From Thereva unica (Eukaryota; Arthropoda; Insecta; Diptera; Therevidae), in NCBI GenBank assembly GCA_949987705.1, contig OX465286.1, positions 11,017,092 to 11,081,091 on the forward strand: a stretch of DNA of 64,000 nucleotides. Direction: 5' to 3'. The number at the start of each line of letters is the position of its first letter. The first letter of the stretch is position 1. Position numbers and translations under genes: made by a program. Positions 22,792 through 33,620 of this stretch are shown in pieces. A model generated the notes under the pieces. That model had not been told where the DNA came from. It saw nothing but the letters and a program-made list of their open reading frames with translations, and did not search any database.

Positions 22792-25276
22792 TTAAGATCC
22801 CAGCACTTTCGTGAAATCGACCAAAAATATCCCAAGGGGTACCCCTTTGAAAATTTTCCGGTTTTGGGAAAATTCTGGAGTGCCCCTTTTTTGGATGGGA
22901 AATTGTTAGGGACCTCCCAGGGAGGCTGTGAATTCAATCCCACCCAGGGCTGACCAGTATTTCCCGAGATAATGGGCATTCTGCAGCCCCCCTTGGGGAA
23001 ATCACAAAAGAGGGGATAACTCCCGAACCCCTTGGAATTTCTGCACCAAATCAAGTGCGCTGAACTCGGGGGAGCGAGCCCTTTCCAACGATACCCCATT
23101 CATTAAGATCCCAGCACTTTCGTGAAATCGACCAAAAATATCCCAAGGGGTACCCCTTTGAAATTTTCCGGTTTTGGGAAAATTCTGAAGTGGCCCTTTT
23201 TGGATGGGAAATTGTTAGGGACCTCCCAGGGAGGCTGTGAATTCAATCCCACCCAGGGCTGACCAGTATTTCCCGAGATAATGGGCATTCTGCAGCCCCC
23301 CTTGGGGAAATCACAAAAAAGGGGATAACTCCCGAACCCCTTGGAATTTCTGGACCAAATCAAGTGCGCTGAACTCGGGGGAGCGAGCCCTTTCCAACGA
23401 TACCCCATTCATTAAGATCCCAGCACTTTCGTGAAATCGACCAAAAATATCCCAAGGGGTACCCCTTTGAAATTTTCCGGTTTTGGGAAAATTCTGAAGT
23501 GGCCCTTTTTTGGATGGGAAATTGTTAGGGACCTCCCAGGGAGGCTGTGAATTCAATCCCACCCAGGGCTGACCAGTATTTCCCGAGATAATGGGCATTC
23601 TGCAGCCCCCCTTGGGGAAATCACAAAAGAGGGGATAACTCCCTAACCCCTTGGAATTTCTGCACCAAATCAAGTGCGCTGAACTCGGGAGAGCGAGCCC
23701 TTTCCAACGATACCCCATTCATTAAGATCCCAGCACTTTCGTGAAATCGACCAAAAATATCCCAAGGGGTACCCCTTTGAAAATTTTCCGGTTTTGGGAA
23801 AATTCTGAAGTGGCTCTTTTTTGGATGGGAAATTGTTAGGGACCTCCCAGGGAGGCTGTGAATTCAATCCCACCCAGGGCTGACCAGTATTTCCCGAGAT
23901 AATGGGCATTCTGCAGCCCCCCTTGGGGAAATCACAAAAGAGGGGATAACTCCCGAACCCCTTGGAATTTCTGGACCAAATCAAGTGCGCTGAACTCGGG
24001 GGAGCGAGCCCTTTCCAACGATACCCCATTCATTAAGATCCCAGCACTTTCGTGAAATCGACCAAAAATATCCCAAGGGGTACCCCTTTGAAAATTTTCC
24101 GGTTTTGGGAAAATTCTGAAGTGGCCCTTTTTTGGATGGGAAATTGTTAGGGACCTCCCAGGGAGGCTGTGAATTCAATCCCACCCAGGGCTGACCAGTA
24201 TTTCCCGAGATAATGGGCATTCTGCAGCCCCCCTTGGGGAAATCACAAAAGAGGGGATAACTCCCGAACCCCTTGGAATTTCTGCACCAAATCAAGTGCG
24301 CTGAACTCGGGGGAGCGAGCCCTTTCCAACGATACCCCATTCATTAAGATCCCAGCACTTTCGTGAAATCGACCAAAAATATCCCAAGGGGTACCCCTTT
24401 GAAAATTTTCCGGTTTTGGGAAAATTCTGAAGTGGCCCTTTTTTGGATGGGAAATTGTTAGGGACCTCCCAGGGAGGCTGTGAATTCAATCCCACCCAGG
24501 GCTGACCAGTATTTCCCGAGATAATGGGCATTCTGCAGCCCCCCTTGGGGAAATCACAAAAGAGGGGATAACTCCCGAACCCCTTGGAATTTCTGGACCA
24601 AATCAAGTGCGCTGAACTCGGGAGAGCGAGCCCTTTCCAACGATACCCCATTCATTAAGATCCCAGCACTTTCGTGAAATCGACCAAAAATATCCCAAGG
24701 GGTACCCCTTTGAAAATTTTCCGGTTTTGGGAAAATTCTGGAGTGCCCCTTTTTTGGATGGGAAATTGTTAGGGACCTCCCATAGAGGCTGTGAATTCAA
24801 TCCCACCCCGGGCTGACCAGTATTTCCCGAGATAATGGGCATTCTGCAGCCCCCCTTGGGGAAATCACAAAAGAGGGGATAACTCCCGAACCCCTTGGAA
24901 TTTCTGGACCAAATCAAGTGCGCTGAACTCGGGGGAGCGAGCCCTTTCCAACGATACCCCATTCATTAAGATCCCAGCACTTTCGTGAAATCGACCAAAA
25001 ATATCCCAAGGGGTACCCCTTTGAAAATTTTCCGGTTTTGGGAAAATTCTGGAGTGCCCCTTTTTTGGATGGGAAATTGTTAGGGACCTCCCAGGGAGGC
25101 TGTGAATTCAATCCCACCCCGGGCTGACCAGTATTTCCCGAGATAATGGGCATTCTGCAGCCCCCCTTGGGGAAATCACAAAAGAGGGGATAACTCCCGA
25201 ACCCCTTGGAATTTCTGGACCAAATCAAGTGCGCTGAACTCGGGAGAGCGAGCCCTTTCCAACGATACCCCATTCA

Positions 25277-26209
25277 TTAAGATCCCAGCACTTTCGTGAA
25301 ATCGACCAAAAATATCCCAACGGGTACCCCTTTGAAAATTTTCCGGTTTTGGGAAAATTCTGGAGTGCCCCTTTTTTGGATGGGAAATTGTTAGGGACCT
25401 CCCAGGGAGGCTGTGAATTCAATCCCACCCAGGGCTGACCAGTATTTCCCGAGATAATGGGCATTCTGCAGCCCCCCTTGGGGAAATCACAAAAGAGGGG
25501 ATAACTCCCGAACCCCTTGGAATTTCTGGACCAAATCAAGTGCGCTGAACTCGGGAGAGCGAGCCCTTTCCAACGATACCCCATTCATTAAGATCCCAGC
25601 ACTTTCGTGAAATCGACCAAAAATATCCCGAGGGGTACCCCTTTGAAAATTTTCCGGTTTTGGGAAAATTCTGGAGTGGCCCTTTTTTGGATGGGAAATT
25701 GTTAGGGACCTCCCAGGGAGGCTGTGAATTCAATCCCACCCCGGGCTGACCAGTATTTCCCGAGATAATGGGCATTCTGCAGCCCCCCTTGGGGAAATCA
25801 CAAAAGAGGGGATAACTCCCGAACCCCTTGGAATTTCTGGACCAAATCAAGTGCGCTGAACTCGGGAGAGCGAGCCCTTTCCAACGATACCCCATTCATT
25901 AAGATCCCAGCACTTTCGTGAAATCGACCAAAAATATCCCAACGGGTACCCCTTTGAAAATTTTCCGGTTTTGGGAAAATTCTGGAGTGCCCCTTTTTTG
26001 GATGGGAAATTGTTAGGGACCTCCCAGGGAGGCTGTGAATTCAATCCCACCCAGGGCTGACCAGTATTTCCCGAGATAATGGGCATTCTGCAGCCCCCCT
26101 TGGGGAAATCACAAAAGAGGGGATAACTCCCGAACCCCTTGGAATTTCTGGACCAAATCAAGTGCGCTGAACTCGGGGGAGCGAGCCCTTTCCAACGATA
26201 CCCCATTCA
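25277..26209 (+). repeat. 622-bp dimer with AACGGGTACC marker
   Basis: The palindrome variant 'CCCAACGGGTACC' occurs at about 25317 and again 622 bp later, in the units at 25277 and 25899. Both units are C92/CA154. The unit between them (25588) has 'CCCGAGGGG'. Confidence 0.8.
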
Positions 26210-26778
26210 TTAAGATCCCAGCACTTTCGTGAAATCGACCAAAAATATCCCAAGGGGTACCCCTTTGAAAATTTTCCGGTTTTGGGAAAATTCTGGAGTG
26301 GCCCTTTTTTGGATGGGAAATTGTTAGGGACCTCCCAGGGAGGCTGTGAATTCAATCCCACCTCGGGCTGACCAGTATTTCCCGAGATAATGGGCATTCT
26401 GCAGCCCCCCTTGGGGAAATCACAAAAGAGGGGATAACTCCCGAACCCCTTGGAATTTCCGGACCAAATCAAGTGCGCTGAACTCGGGAGAGCGAGCCCT
26501 TTCCAACGATACCGGTACCCCTTTGAAAATTTTCCGGTTTTGGGAAAATTCTGGGGTGGCCCTTTTTTGGATGGGAAATTGTTAGGGACCTCCCAGGGAG
26601 GCTGTGAATTCAATCCCACCCAGGGCTGACCAGTATTTCCTGAGATAATGGGCATTCTGTAGCCCCCCTTGGGGAAATCACAAAAGAGGGGATAACTCCC
26701 GAACCCCTTGGAATTTCCGGACCAAATCAAGTGCACTGAACTCGGGAGAGCGAGCCCTTTCCAACGATACCCCATTCA
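26210..26778 (+). repeat. Two monomers fused by a 53-bp deletion (569 bp)
   Basis: At about 26512 CCAACGATACC joins directly to GGTACCCC. The junction between two units and the first part of the second are lost. The right breakpoint is within the 14-bp palindrome. The deletion removes the usual minus-strand start and joins two frames into a 205-codon open frame (26158-26775), which I regard as accidental. Confidence 0.9.
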
Positions 26779-27528
26779 TTAAGATCCCAGCACTTTCGTG
26801 AAATCGACCAAAAATATCCCAAGGGGTACCCCTTTGAAAATTTTCCGGTTTTGGGAAAATTCTGGAGTGGCCCTTTTTTGGATGGGAAATTGTTAGGGAC
26901 CTCCCAGGGAGGCTGTGAATTCAATCCCACCTCGGGCTGACCAGTATTTCCCGAGATAATGGGCATTCTGCAGCCCCCCTTGGGGAAATCACAAAAGAGG
27001 GGATAACTCCCGAACCCCTTGGAATTTCCGGACCAAATCAAGTGCGCTGAACTCGGGAGAGCGAGCCCTTTCCAACGATACCCCATTCATTAAGATCCCA
27101 GCACTTTCGTGAAATCGACCAAAAATATCCCAAGGGGTACCCCTTTGAAAATTTTCCGGTTTTGGGAAAATTCTGGAGTGCCCCTTTTTTGGATGGGAAA
27201 TTGTTAGGGACCTCCCAGGGAGGCTGTGAATTCAATCCCACCCAGGGCTGACCAGTATTTCCTGAGATAATGGGCATTCTGTAGCCCCCCTTGGGGAAAT
27301 CACAAAAGAGGGGATAACTCCCGAACCCCTTGGAATTTCTGGACCAAATCAAGTGCGCTGAACTCGGGAGAGCGAGCCCTTTCCAACGATACCCCATTCA
27401 TTAAGATCCCAGCACTTTCGTGAAATCGACCAAAAATATCCCAAGGGGTACCCCTTTGAAAATTTTCCGGTTTTGGGAAAATTCTGAAGTGGCCCTTTTT
27501 TGGATGGGAAATTGTTAGGGACCTCCCA

Positions 27529-27532
27529 GGGA
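27529..27532 (+). repeat. Target-site duplication GGGA, left copy
   Basis: These are the last four satellite bases before the insertion, repeated at 30640-30643 on the other side. The preceding CA is also present in the insertion end (…TTACA), so a 6-bp CAGGGA repeat is possible. TG…CA element ends favour the 4-bp reading. Confidence 0.75.
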
Positions 27533-27542
27533 TGTAACTGTC
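27533..27542 (+). repeat. Left terminal inverted repeat of the insertion
   Basis: TGTAACTGTC, matching the reverse complement of 30630-30639 (TGTAACGGTC) at 9 of 10 bases. Confidence 0.7.
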
Positions 27543-27960
27543 TGGAGTGGGTGTGCCATAGCACGAAGGAGGGAAATCAACACATCTCAATTAAGGATGT
27601 GCAAGACTCTTTTTACACAAAAAAATAATATGGAGAAAGGGGCAGAAGAAGGTGACTGGGTAGGCTTGGCCGCCGAGGGTGATTGCCGGAATTGTGACAT
27701 CCGCTGCACCGATCGTCGGCACGACGTGCGGTGCTCAAACTAGCTCGCCGGATGGGGTGGGGTTCGCGGAACAGGGATGCCAGAGGGTGACAGTTCAAAC
27801 AAACTAAAACTCGTGCCTACTTACGAAAATTTAAAAGGGGACGGCAGTGGCGGAGAGACAAACCTACCGAGGCCAACAAGAGGGGGCTAGAAACTAGGGG
27901 AGAGAGATGGTCACTGGTTATACTGCCATATTAAGGAGGTCCACAAAATTTTTGATCAAA
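27543..27960. other. Left segment of the insertion, no gene seen
   Basis: This is mixed-composition sequence, richer in G and C than the rest of the insertion. It has purine-rich runs near 27631-27650 and 27880-27910. The only open frames are short; a 61-codon minus-strand frame at 27613-27798 shows no recognisable domain or supporting context. It contains no satellite sequence. In a solo-LTR model it would be the outer part of U3. Confidence 0.6.
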
Positions 27961-28306
27961 TTATAAATGTTAGGCACTTACCTTGTTGAGGGCATCCTAC
28001 ATCCTGGGGGGTTTCCTCACATTCGGGTGGATTAGCCGGCCATCGTCTCGGGTTTTATGTATTTATAATTCATAAGTTGCCGTTTATATTATATCGGGTG
28101 GTTATTCAGTACAAGTTTAAATGCTTTTGTTATGTTATTTTAAAGTTTCAAATTTATGTTATTATCATGTGCAGTTCATGCTTAGTTTAAAAAAAAAAAA
28201 TTTATATTAATTATTAGAGTATTCGTTGTACTAAAAATATGTTATTATTCAAACCATATGCATTAGATCTCTATTTATATTATATTACCAGTCACATTAT
28301 ATGAAA
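27961..28306. other. AT-rich transition segment of the insertion
   Basis: AT-rich sequence with a 12-base A run at 28189-28200. The stretch near 28250-28270 (ACCATATGCATTAGATCTCT) resembles the tail of the downstream repeat (ACCATACAGATTAAATCTCT). A worn copy of that repeat may therefore lie here. No gene is seen. Confidence 0.55.
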
Positions 28307-28517
28307 GTTATAGTTGGCAATAATGATATGCGTATCCCAGAAGCACGTGTAGTTTAAAAGCTTTTATGTTTATTATTTAAGTATTCATTATATAAAAGTA
28401 TATTATATTAAACCCATATAGATTAAATCTCTTTTTTTAATGTTACGGAAAAAGTTCTCAGTAAATAATATTATATGCGGCAAGAAAAGCATACATTATC
28501 CCCGAAAAGCACGAGTA

Positions 28518-28650
28518 GTTTAAAAGCTTTTATGTTTATTATTTAAGTATTCATTATATAAATAAACGTTTTTATGTTTATTATTTAAGTATCCATTATA
28601 TAAGTAAACGCTTTTATGTTTATTAGTTAAGTATTCATTATATAAAAGTA
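28518..28650 (+). repeat. 42-bp minisatellite units nested in the subrepeat (first full set)
   Basis: Units of the form GCTTTTATGTTTATTATTTA plus AGTATTCATTATATAAATAAAC repeat with a 42-bp period. There is one in the first partial copy, three in each of the copies at 28442 and 28690, and four in each of the copies at 28944 and 29238. Because 42 is 14 codons, any frame open in one unit stays open across them. Confidence 0.85.
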
Positions 28651-29615
28651 TATTATATTAAAACATACAGATTAAATCCCTTTTTAAATGTTACGGAAAA
28701 AGTTCTCAGTAAATAATATTATATGCGGCAATAAAAGCATACATTGTCCCCGAAAAGCACATGTAGTTTAAAAGCTTTTATGTTTATTATTTAAGTATTC
28801 ATTATATAAATAAGCGTTATTATGTTTATTATCTAAGTATTCATTATATAAATAAACGCTTTTATGTTTATTAGTTAAGTATTCATTATATAAAAGTATA
28901 TTATATTAAAACCATACAGATTAAATCTCTTTTTTTTTTAAATGTTACGGAAAAAGTTCTCAGTAAATAATATTATATGCGGCAATAAAAGCACAGATTA
29001 TCCCCGAAAGCACGTGCGGTTTAAAAGCTCTTATTTTTATTATTTAATTATTCATTATATAAATAAACGCTTTTATGTTTATTATTTAAGTTTTCATTAT
29101 ATAAATAAGCGTTTTTATGTTTATTATTTAAGTATTCATTATACAAATAAACGCTTTTATGTTTTTTTGTTAAGTATTCATTATATAAATGTATATTATA
29201 TTAAAAACCATACAGATTAAATCTCTTTTTTTTAAAAGTTACGAAAAAGTTCTCAGTAACTAATATTATAAGCGGCAATAAAAGCACATATTATCCTCGA
29301 AAGCACGTGTGGTTTAAAAGCTTTTAAGTTTATTATTTAAGTATTCATTATGTAAATAAACGCTTTTATGTTTATTAGTTAAGTATTCATTATATAAATA
29401 AGCGTTTTTAAGTTTATTATTTAAGTATTCATTATATAAATAAACGTTTTTAAGTTTATTATTTAAGTATTCATTATATAAATGTATATTATATTAAAAC
29501 CATACAGATTAGATCGCTTTTTTTAAATGTTACAGAAAAAGTTCTCAATAAATAATATTATATGCGGCAATAAAAGCATACATTGTCCCCGAAAGGCACA
29601 TGTTATCCCAGAAAG

Positions 29616-29621
29616 CACGTG
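29616..29621. promoter_or_regulatory. CACGTG E-box-type hexamer, repeated in the subrepeats
   Basis: A CACGTG palindrome lies in the same place in four of the subrepeat copies: 28344-28349, 29011-29016, 29304-29309 and 29616-29621. The other two copies have CACGAG or CACATG. It could be a binding site in an LTR U3, but AT-rich repeats can carry such a hexamer without function. Confidence 0.3.
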
Positions 29622-29645
29622 TGGTTTAAAAGCTCTTATCTTTAT

Positions 29646-30345
29646 TAACTATTATGTTACCAATTCCGACAGAGAATTAACAGCGTTTCCTCGTGGGTTT
29701 TTCTTTTCTTTTCTCCCGTATCTAATTTTTAATCGCTTATTGAAAACTACTTCAAAATAAGAATCTTTGAAATTAACTATAGGGTGTACGTGACGATCCT
29801 CAACTCTATTCACAATGGACACAAACGGTACCAAACCACGCAAAATCAATTATATAGCCATGCAAAATTCTAGGTTTTGGCCAGGCACTATTATTATTAT
29901 ATAAATTTAAGGGCAATTCCATTACTTGAAGTTAACTTACTAGTTTCGCATTTTGATTCACATATCCTGGCTTTCTTTATTTATCACATCACTAAACAAA
30001 ATCGTCGTGCTACATGATATCGACGAGTTTCCAACACAGTAATCACAAAACTCTCCCCTTCAGTCAAGTTAACATTTTTTAGTAATATTTTAAATTTCCT
30101 ATCTCCGCTTCACACAAGAGTACTTCAACCACCGCGACGGCACTTTCTAGCCCGACTCCTGAACCACTTCCTTCGAGATCTATCATCCGACTCGTCTCTC
30201 TTTTCCCACCCAGAATTTTTTCTTTTTCATCGCCCGATCACGCGATTTTTGGTAAACGGCAAGGCGAATTCCGTTATTCCGCATTCCTGTTGCGTATTCT
30301 GTTGAACATTCCTTTATTGTTTGTTTGTGTGTGCATTTAAAATTG
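29646..30345. other. Single-copy right-centre part of the insertion, no gene seen
   Basis: No repeat or coding pattern is visible. The first half is AT-rich and contains the TATA-like site at 29898. From about 30040 it becomes C/T-rich on the plus strand, with several short pyrimidine runs, and from 30290 T/G-rich. A 65-codon minus-strand frame (29652-29849) and a 77-codon plus-strand frame (29527-29760) overlap and look accidental. Confidence 0.55.
29898..29905 (+). promoter_or_regulatory. TATA-box-like TATATAAA
   Basis: TATATAAA is followed by AATTTAAGGG. It is the clearest TATA-like element in a region whose downstream part resembles a leader. A TCAGTC at 30060-30065, similar to the arthropod TCAGT initiator, is about 160 bp away, which is too far to pair with this TATA. 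The two are independent weak candidates. AT-rich context makes chance matches likely. Confidence 0.25.
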
Positions 30346-30347
30346 AA

Positions 30348-30540
30348 TTGTTGGGTATTGAGATCGGAGTTTGCTATTTTATTGGTTGGTTGTGTGTGTA
30401 AGTTAATTTGCCTTGTTGGGTATTGAGATTGGAGTTTGCTATTTTTTTGGTTGGTTGTGAGTGTAAGTTAATTTGTATTGTTGAATATTGAGGTTGATTT
30501 TCGCTACTTTATTGTGTGTTTGTGACCGTGTGTTAAGGGG
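30348..30540 (+). repeat. Three 65-bp T/G-rich subrepeats near the right end of the insertion
   Basis: TATTGAGAT-type starts occur at 30356, 30421 and 30486, exactly 65 bp apart. Each is followed by GGAGTTTGCTATTTT-like sequence and GGTTGGTTGTG-like sequence. The third copy has diverged most. A worn piece of a fourth copy may precede them near 30330. Confidence 0.85.
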
Positions 30541-30629
30541 ATTTATGGCTGTCGCATTTGATAAATATATGTGTGTTTTTATATGCATTTTGGGAAGCGG
30601 GATTATTGCTATGTGCCTTCACAGGTGGC

Positions 30630-30639
30630 GACCGTTACA
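30630..30639 (-). repeat. Right terminal inverted repeat of the insertion
   Basis: GACCGTTACA on the plus strand, the inverse of the left end with one mismatch. GGGA follows, and then the remaining satellite unit, GGCTGTGAATTC. Confidence 0.7.
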
Positions 30640-30643
30640 GGGA
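30640..30643 (+). repeat. Target-site duplication GGGA, right copy
   Basis: This matches 27529-27532. Removing one copy together with the insertion restores an uninterrupted 311-bp unit. Confidence 0.75.
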
Positions 30644-33620
30644 GGCTGTGAATTCAATCCCACCTCGGGCTGACCAGTATTTCCCGAGATAATGGGCATT
30701 CTGCAGCCCCCCTTGGGGAAATCACAAAAGGGGGGATAACTCCCGAACCCCTTGGAATTTCCTTACCAAATCAAGTGCGCTGAACTCGGGAGAGCGAGCC
30801 CTTTCCAACGATACCCCATTCATTAAGATCCCAGCACTTTCGTGAAATCGACCAAAAATATCCCAAGGGTACCCCTTTGAAAATTTTCCGGTTTTGGGAA
30901 AATTCTGGAGTGCCCCTTTTTTGGATGGGAACTTGTTAGGGACCTCCCAGGGAGGCTGTGAATTCAATCCCACCTCGGGCTGACCAGTATTTCCCGAGAT
31001 AATGGGCATTCTGCAGCCCCCCTTGGGGAAATCACAAAAGGGGGGATAACTCCCGAACCCCTTGGAATTTCTAGACCAAATCAAGTGCGCTGAACTCGGG
31101 AGAGCGAGCCCTTTCCAACGATACCCCATTCATTAAGATCCCAGCACTTTCGTGAAATCGACCAAAAATATCCCAAGGGGTACCCCTTTGAAAATTTTCC
31201 GGTTTTGGGAAAATTCTGGAGTGCCCCTTTTTTGGATGGGAAATTGTTAGGGACCTCCCAGGGAGGCTGTGAATTCAATCCCACTCCGGGCTGACCAGTA
31301 TTTCCCGAGATAATGGGCATTCTGCAGCCCCCCTTGGGGAAATCACAAAAGAGGGGATAACTCCCGAACCCCTTGGAATTTCTGGACCAAATCAAGTGCG
31401 CTGAACTCGGGGGAGCGAGCCCTTTCCAACGATACCCCATTCATTAAGATCCCAGCACTTTCGTGAAATCGACCAAAAATATCCCAAGGGGTACCCCTTT
31501 GAAAATTTTCCGGTTTTGGGAAAATTCTGAAGTGGCCCTTTTTTGGATGGGAAATTGTTAGGGACCTCCCAGGGAGGCTGTGAATTCAATCCCACCCAGG
31601 GCTGACCAGTATTTCCCGAGATAATGGGCATTCTGCAGCCCCCCTTGGGGAAATCACAAAAGAGGGGATAACTCCCGAACCCCTTGGAATTTCTGGACCA
31701 AATCAAGTGCGCTGAACTCGGGGGAGCGAGCCCTTTCCAACGATACCCCATTCATTAAGATCCCAGCACTTTCGTGAAAGCGACCAAAAATATCCCAAGG
31801 GGTACCCCTTTGAAAATTTTCCGGTTTTGGGAAAATTCTGAAGTGGCCCTTTTTTGGATGGGAAATTGTTAGGGACCTCCCAGGGAGGCTGTGAATTCAA
31901 TCCCACTCCGGGCTGACCAGTATTTCCCGAGATAATGGGCATTCTGCAGCCCCCCTTGGGGAAATCACAAAAGAGGGGATAACTCCCGAACCCCTTGGAA
32001 TTTCTGGACCAAATCAAGTGCGCTGAACTCGGGGGAGCGAGCCCTTTCCAACGATACCCCATTCATTAAGATCCCAGCACTTTCGTGAAATCGACCAAAA
32101 ATATCCCAAGGGGTACCCCTTTGAAAATTTTCCGGTTTTGGGAAAATTCTGAAGTGGCCCTTTTTTGGATGGGAAATTGTTAGGGACCTCCCAGGGAGGC
32201 TGTGAATTCAATCCCACCCAGGGCTGACCAGTATTTCCCGAGATAATGGGCATTCTGCAGCCCCCCTTGGGGAAATCACAAAAGAGGGGATAACTCCCGA
32301 ACCCCTTGGAATATCTGGACCAAATCAAGTGCGCTGAACTCGGGGGAGCGAGCCCTTTCCAACGATACCCCATTCATTAAGATCCCAGCACTTTCGTGAA
32401 ATCGACCAAAAATATCCCAAAGGGCACCCCTTTGAAAATTTTCCGGTTTTGGGAAAATTCTGAAGTGGCCCTTTTTTGGATGGGAAATTGTTAGGGACCT
32501 CCCAGGGAGGCTGTGAATTCAATCCCACCCAGGGCTGACCAGTATTTCCCGAGATAATGGGCATTCTGCAGCCCCCCTTGGGGAAATCACAAAAGAGGGG
32601 ATAACTCCCGAACCCCTTGGAATTTCTGGACCAAATCAAGTGCGCTGAACTCGGGGGAGCGAGCCCTTTCCAACGATACCCCATTCATTAAGATCCCAGC
32701 ACTTTCGTGAAATCGACCAAAAATATCCCAAGGGGTACCCCTTTGAAAATTTTCCGGTTTTGGGAAAATTCTGAAGTGGCCCTTTTTTGGATGGGAAATT
32801 GTTAGGGACCTCCCAGGGAGGCTGTGAATTCAATCCCACCCAGGGCTGACCAGTATTTCCCGAGATAATGGGCATTCTGCAGCCCCCCTTGGGGAAATCA
32901 CAAAAGAGGGGATAACTCCCGAACCCCTTGGAATTTCTGGACCAAATCAAGTGCGCTGAACTCGGGGGAGCGAGCCCTTTCCAACGATACCCCATTCATT
33001 AAGATCCCAGCACTTTCGTGAAATCGACCAAAAATATCCCAAGGGGTACCCCTTTGAAAATTTTCAGGTTTTGGGAAAATTCTGAAGTGGCCCTTTTTTG
33101 GATGGGAAATTGTTAGGGACCTCCCAGGGAGGCTGTGAATTCAATCCCACCCAGGGCTGACCAGTATTTCCCGAGATAATGGGCATTCTGCAGCCCCCCT
33201 TGGGGAAATCACAAAAGAGGGGATAGCTCCCGAACCCCTTGGAATTTCTGGACCAAATCAAGTGCGCTGAACTCGGGAGAGCGAGCCCTTTCCAACGATA
33301 CCCCATTCATTAAGATCCCAGCACTTTCGTGAAATCGACCAAAAATATCCCAAGGGGTACCCCTTTGAAAATTTTCCGGTTTTGGGAAAATTCTGGAGTG
33401 GCCCTTTTTTGGATGGGAAATTGTTAGGGACCTCCCAGGAAGGCTGTGAATTCAATCCCACCCAGGGCTGACCAGTATTTCCTGAGATAATGGGCATTCT
33501 GTAGCCCCCCTTGGGGAAATCACAAAAGAGGGGATAACTCCCGAACCCCTTGGAATTTCTGGACCAAATCAAGTGCGCTGAACTCGGGAGAGCGAGCCCT
33601 TTCCAACGATACCCCATTCA

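Larger units (their letters stand above)
1..27532 (+). repeat. Satellite array, 311-bp monomer, left part (about 90 units)
   Basis: Tandem head-to-tail units, each beginning TTAAGATCCC, start at 1, 311, 622, 932, 1243, 1554, 1865, 2177, 2464 and so on to 27401. The modal spacing is 311 bp. Exceptions come from visible indels: 310 (1-bp losses), 312, 287, 273, 305, 307, 303, and 569 for two fused units. All units have the same orientation. They differ mostly at a few recurrent positions, numbered from TTAAG: 87 G/A, 92 G/C, 154-155 TC/CA/CT/CC, 174 C/T, 193 C/T, 251 T/C and 280 A/G. Most units carry single KpnI (47-52), EcoRI (139-144) and PstI (190-195) sites, so a digest would give a 311-bp ladder. 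This is satellite DNA by structure. The family is not one I recognise, and I see no genes in it. The window starts at a unit boundary, so the true array edge is not seen. Confidence 0.98.
28307..29645 (+). repeat. AT-rich subrepeat array inside the insertion (about 248-294-bp units)
   Basis: A block beginning GTTACGGAAAAAGTTCTCAG recurs at 28442, 28690, 28944, 29238 (one base shorter) and 29529, at spacings of 248, 254, 294 and 291 bp. A divergent partial copy precedes it from about 28307. The last copy is truncated near 29645. Each unit has the order: GTTACGG block, ATATGCGGCAATAAAAGC, a GCACGTGTGGTTTAAAAG-type block, 42-bp units, then ACCATACAGATTAAATCTCTTTTT. Unit length differs mainly by the number of 42-bp units. 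A 92-codon frame at 28942-29220 is this repeat read through and is not a convincing gene. Confidence 0.9.
27533..30639. mobile_element. 3107-bp insertion, candidate solo LTR or non-autonomous LTR-type element
   Basis: The insertion begins TGTAACTGTC and ends GACCGTTACA. Its ends are inverted repeats matching at 9 of 10 positions and have the TG...CA form typical of LTRs. GGGA flanks both sides, and the split satellite unit adds up to exactly 311 bp. No second long copy of either end is visible inside, so it is not a complete two-LTR element. It has no recognisable gag, protease, reverse transcriptase, integrase or transposase. The internal order is: a mixed-composition left segment, AT-rich nested repeats, a single-copy stretch with a TATA-like site, then T/G-rich 65-bp repeats. 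A U3-R-U5 organisation of a long solo LTR would fit. A DNA transposon with short terminal repeats and a 4-bp duplication is the main alternative. Confidence 0.65.

Noticed and set aside
26158..26775. 205-codon minus-strand open frame, the longest in the window
   Set aside because: It is created by a 53-bp deletion that fuses two satellite units, so its length is accidental.
1..27532. CRISPR array
   Set aside because: There are no short repeats separated by unique spacers. The whole 311-bp unit repeats, and no cas gene is present.
27613..27798. 61-codon minus-strand frame in the left part of the insertion
   Set aside because: It is short, has no recognisable domain, and the surrounding sequence gives no support for a gene.
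28942..29220. 92-codon plus-strand frame with a 14-residue repeat
   Set aside because: The 42-bp AT-rich subrepeat is a multiple of three, so an open frame repeats automatically. The product is a low-complexity Tyr/Ile/Asn string with no family resemblance I can name.
27533..30639. Complete two-LTR retrotransposon
   Set aside because: Neither terminus recurs inside the insertion, and no reverse transcriptase, integrase or gag-like reading frame is present.
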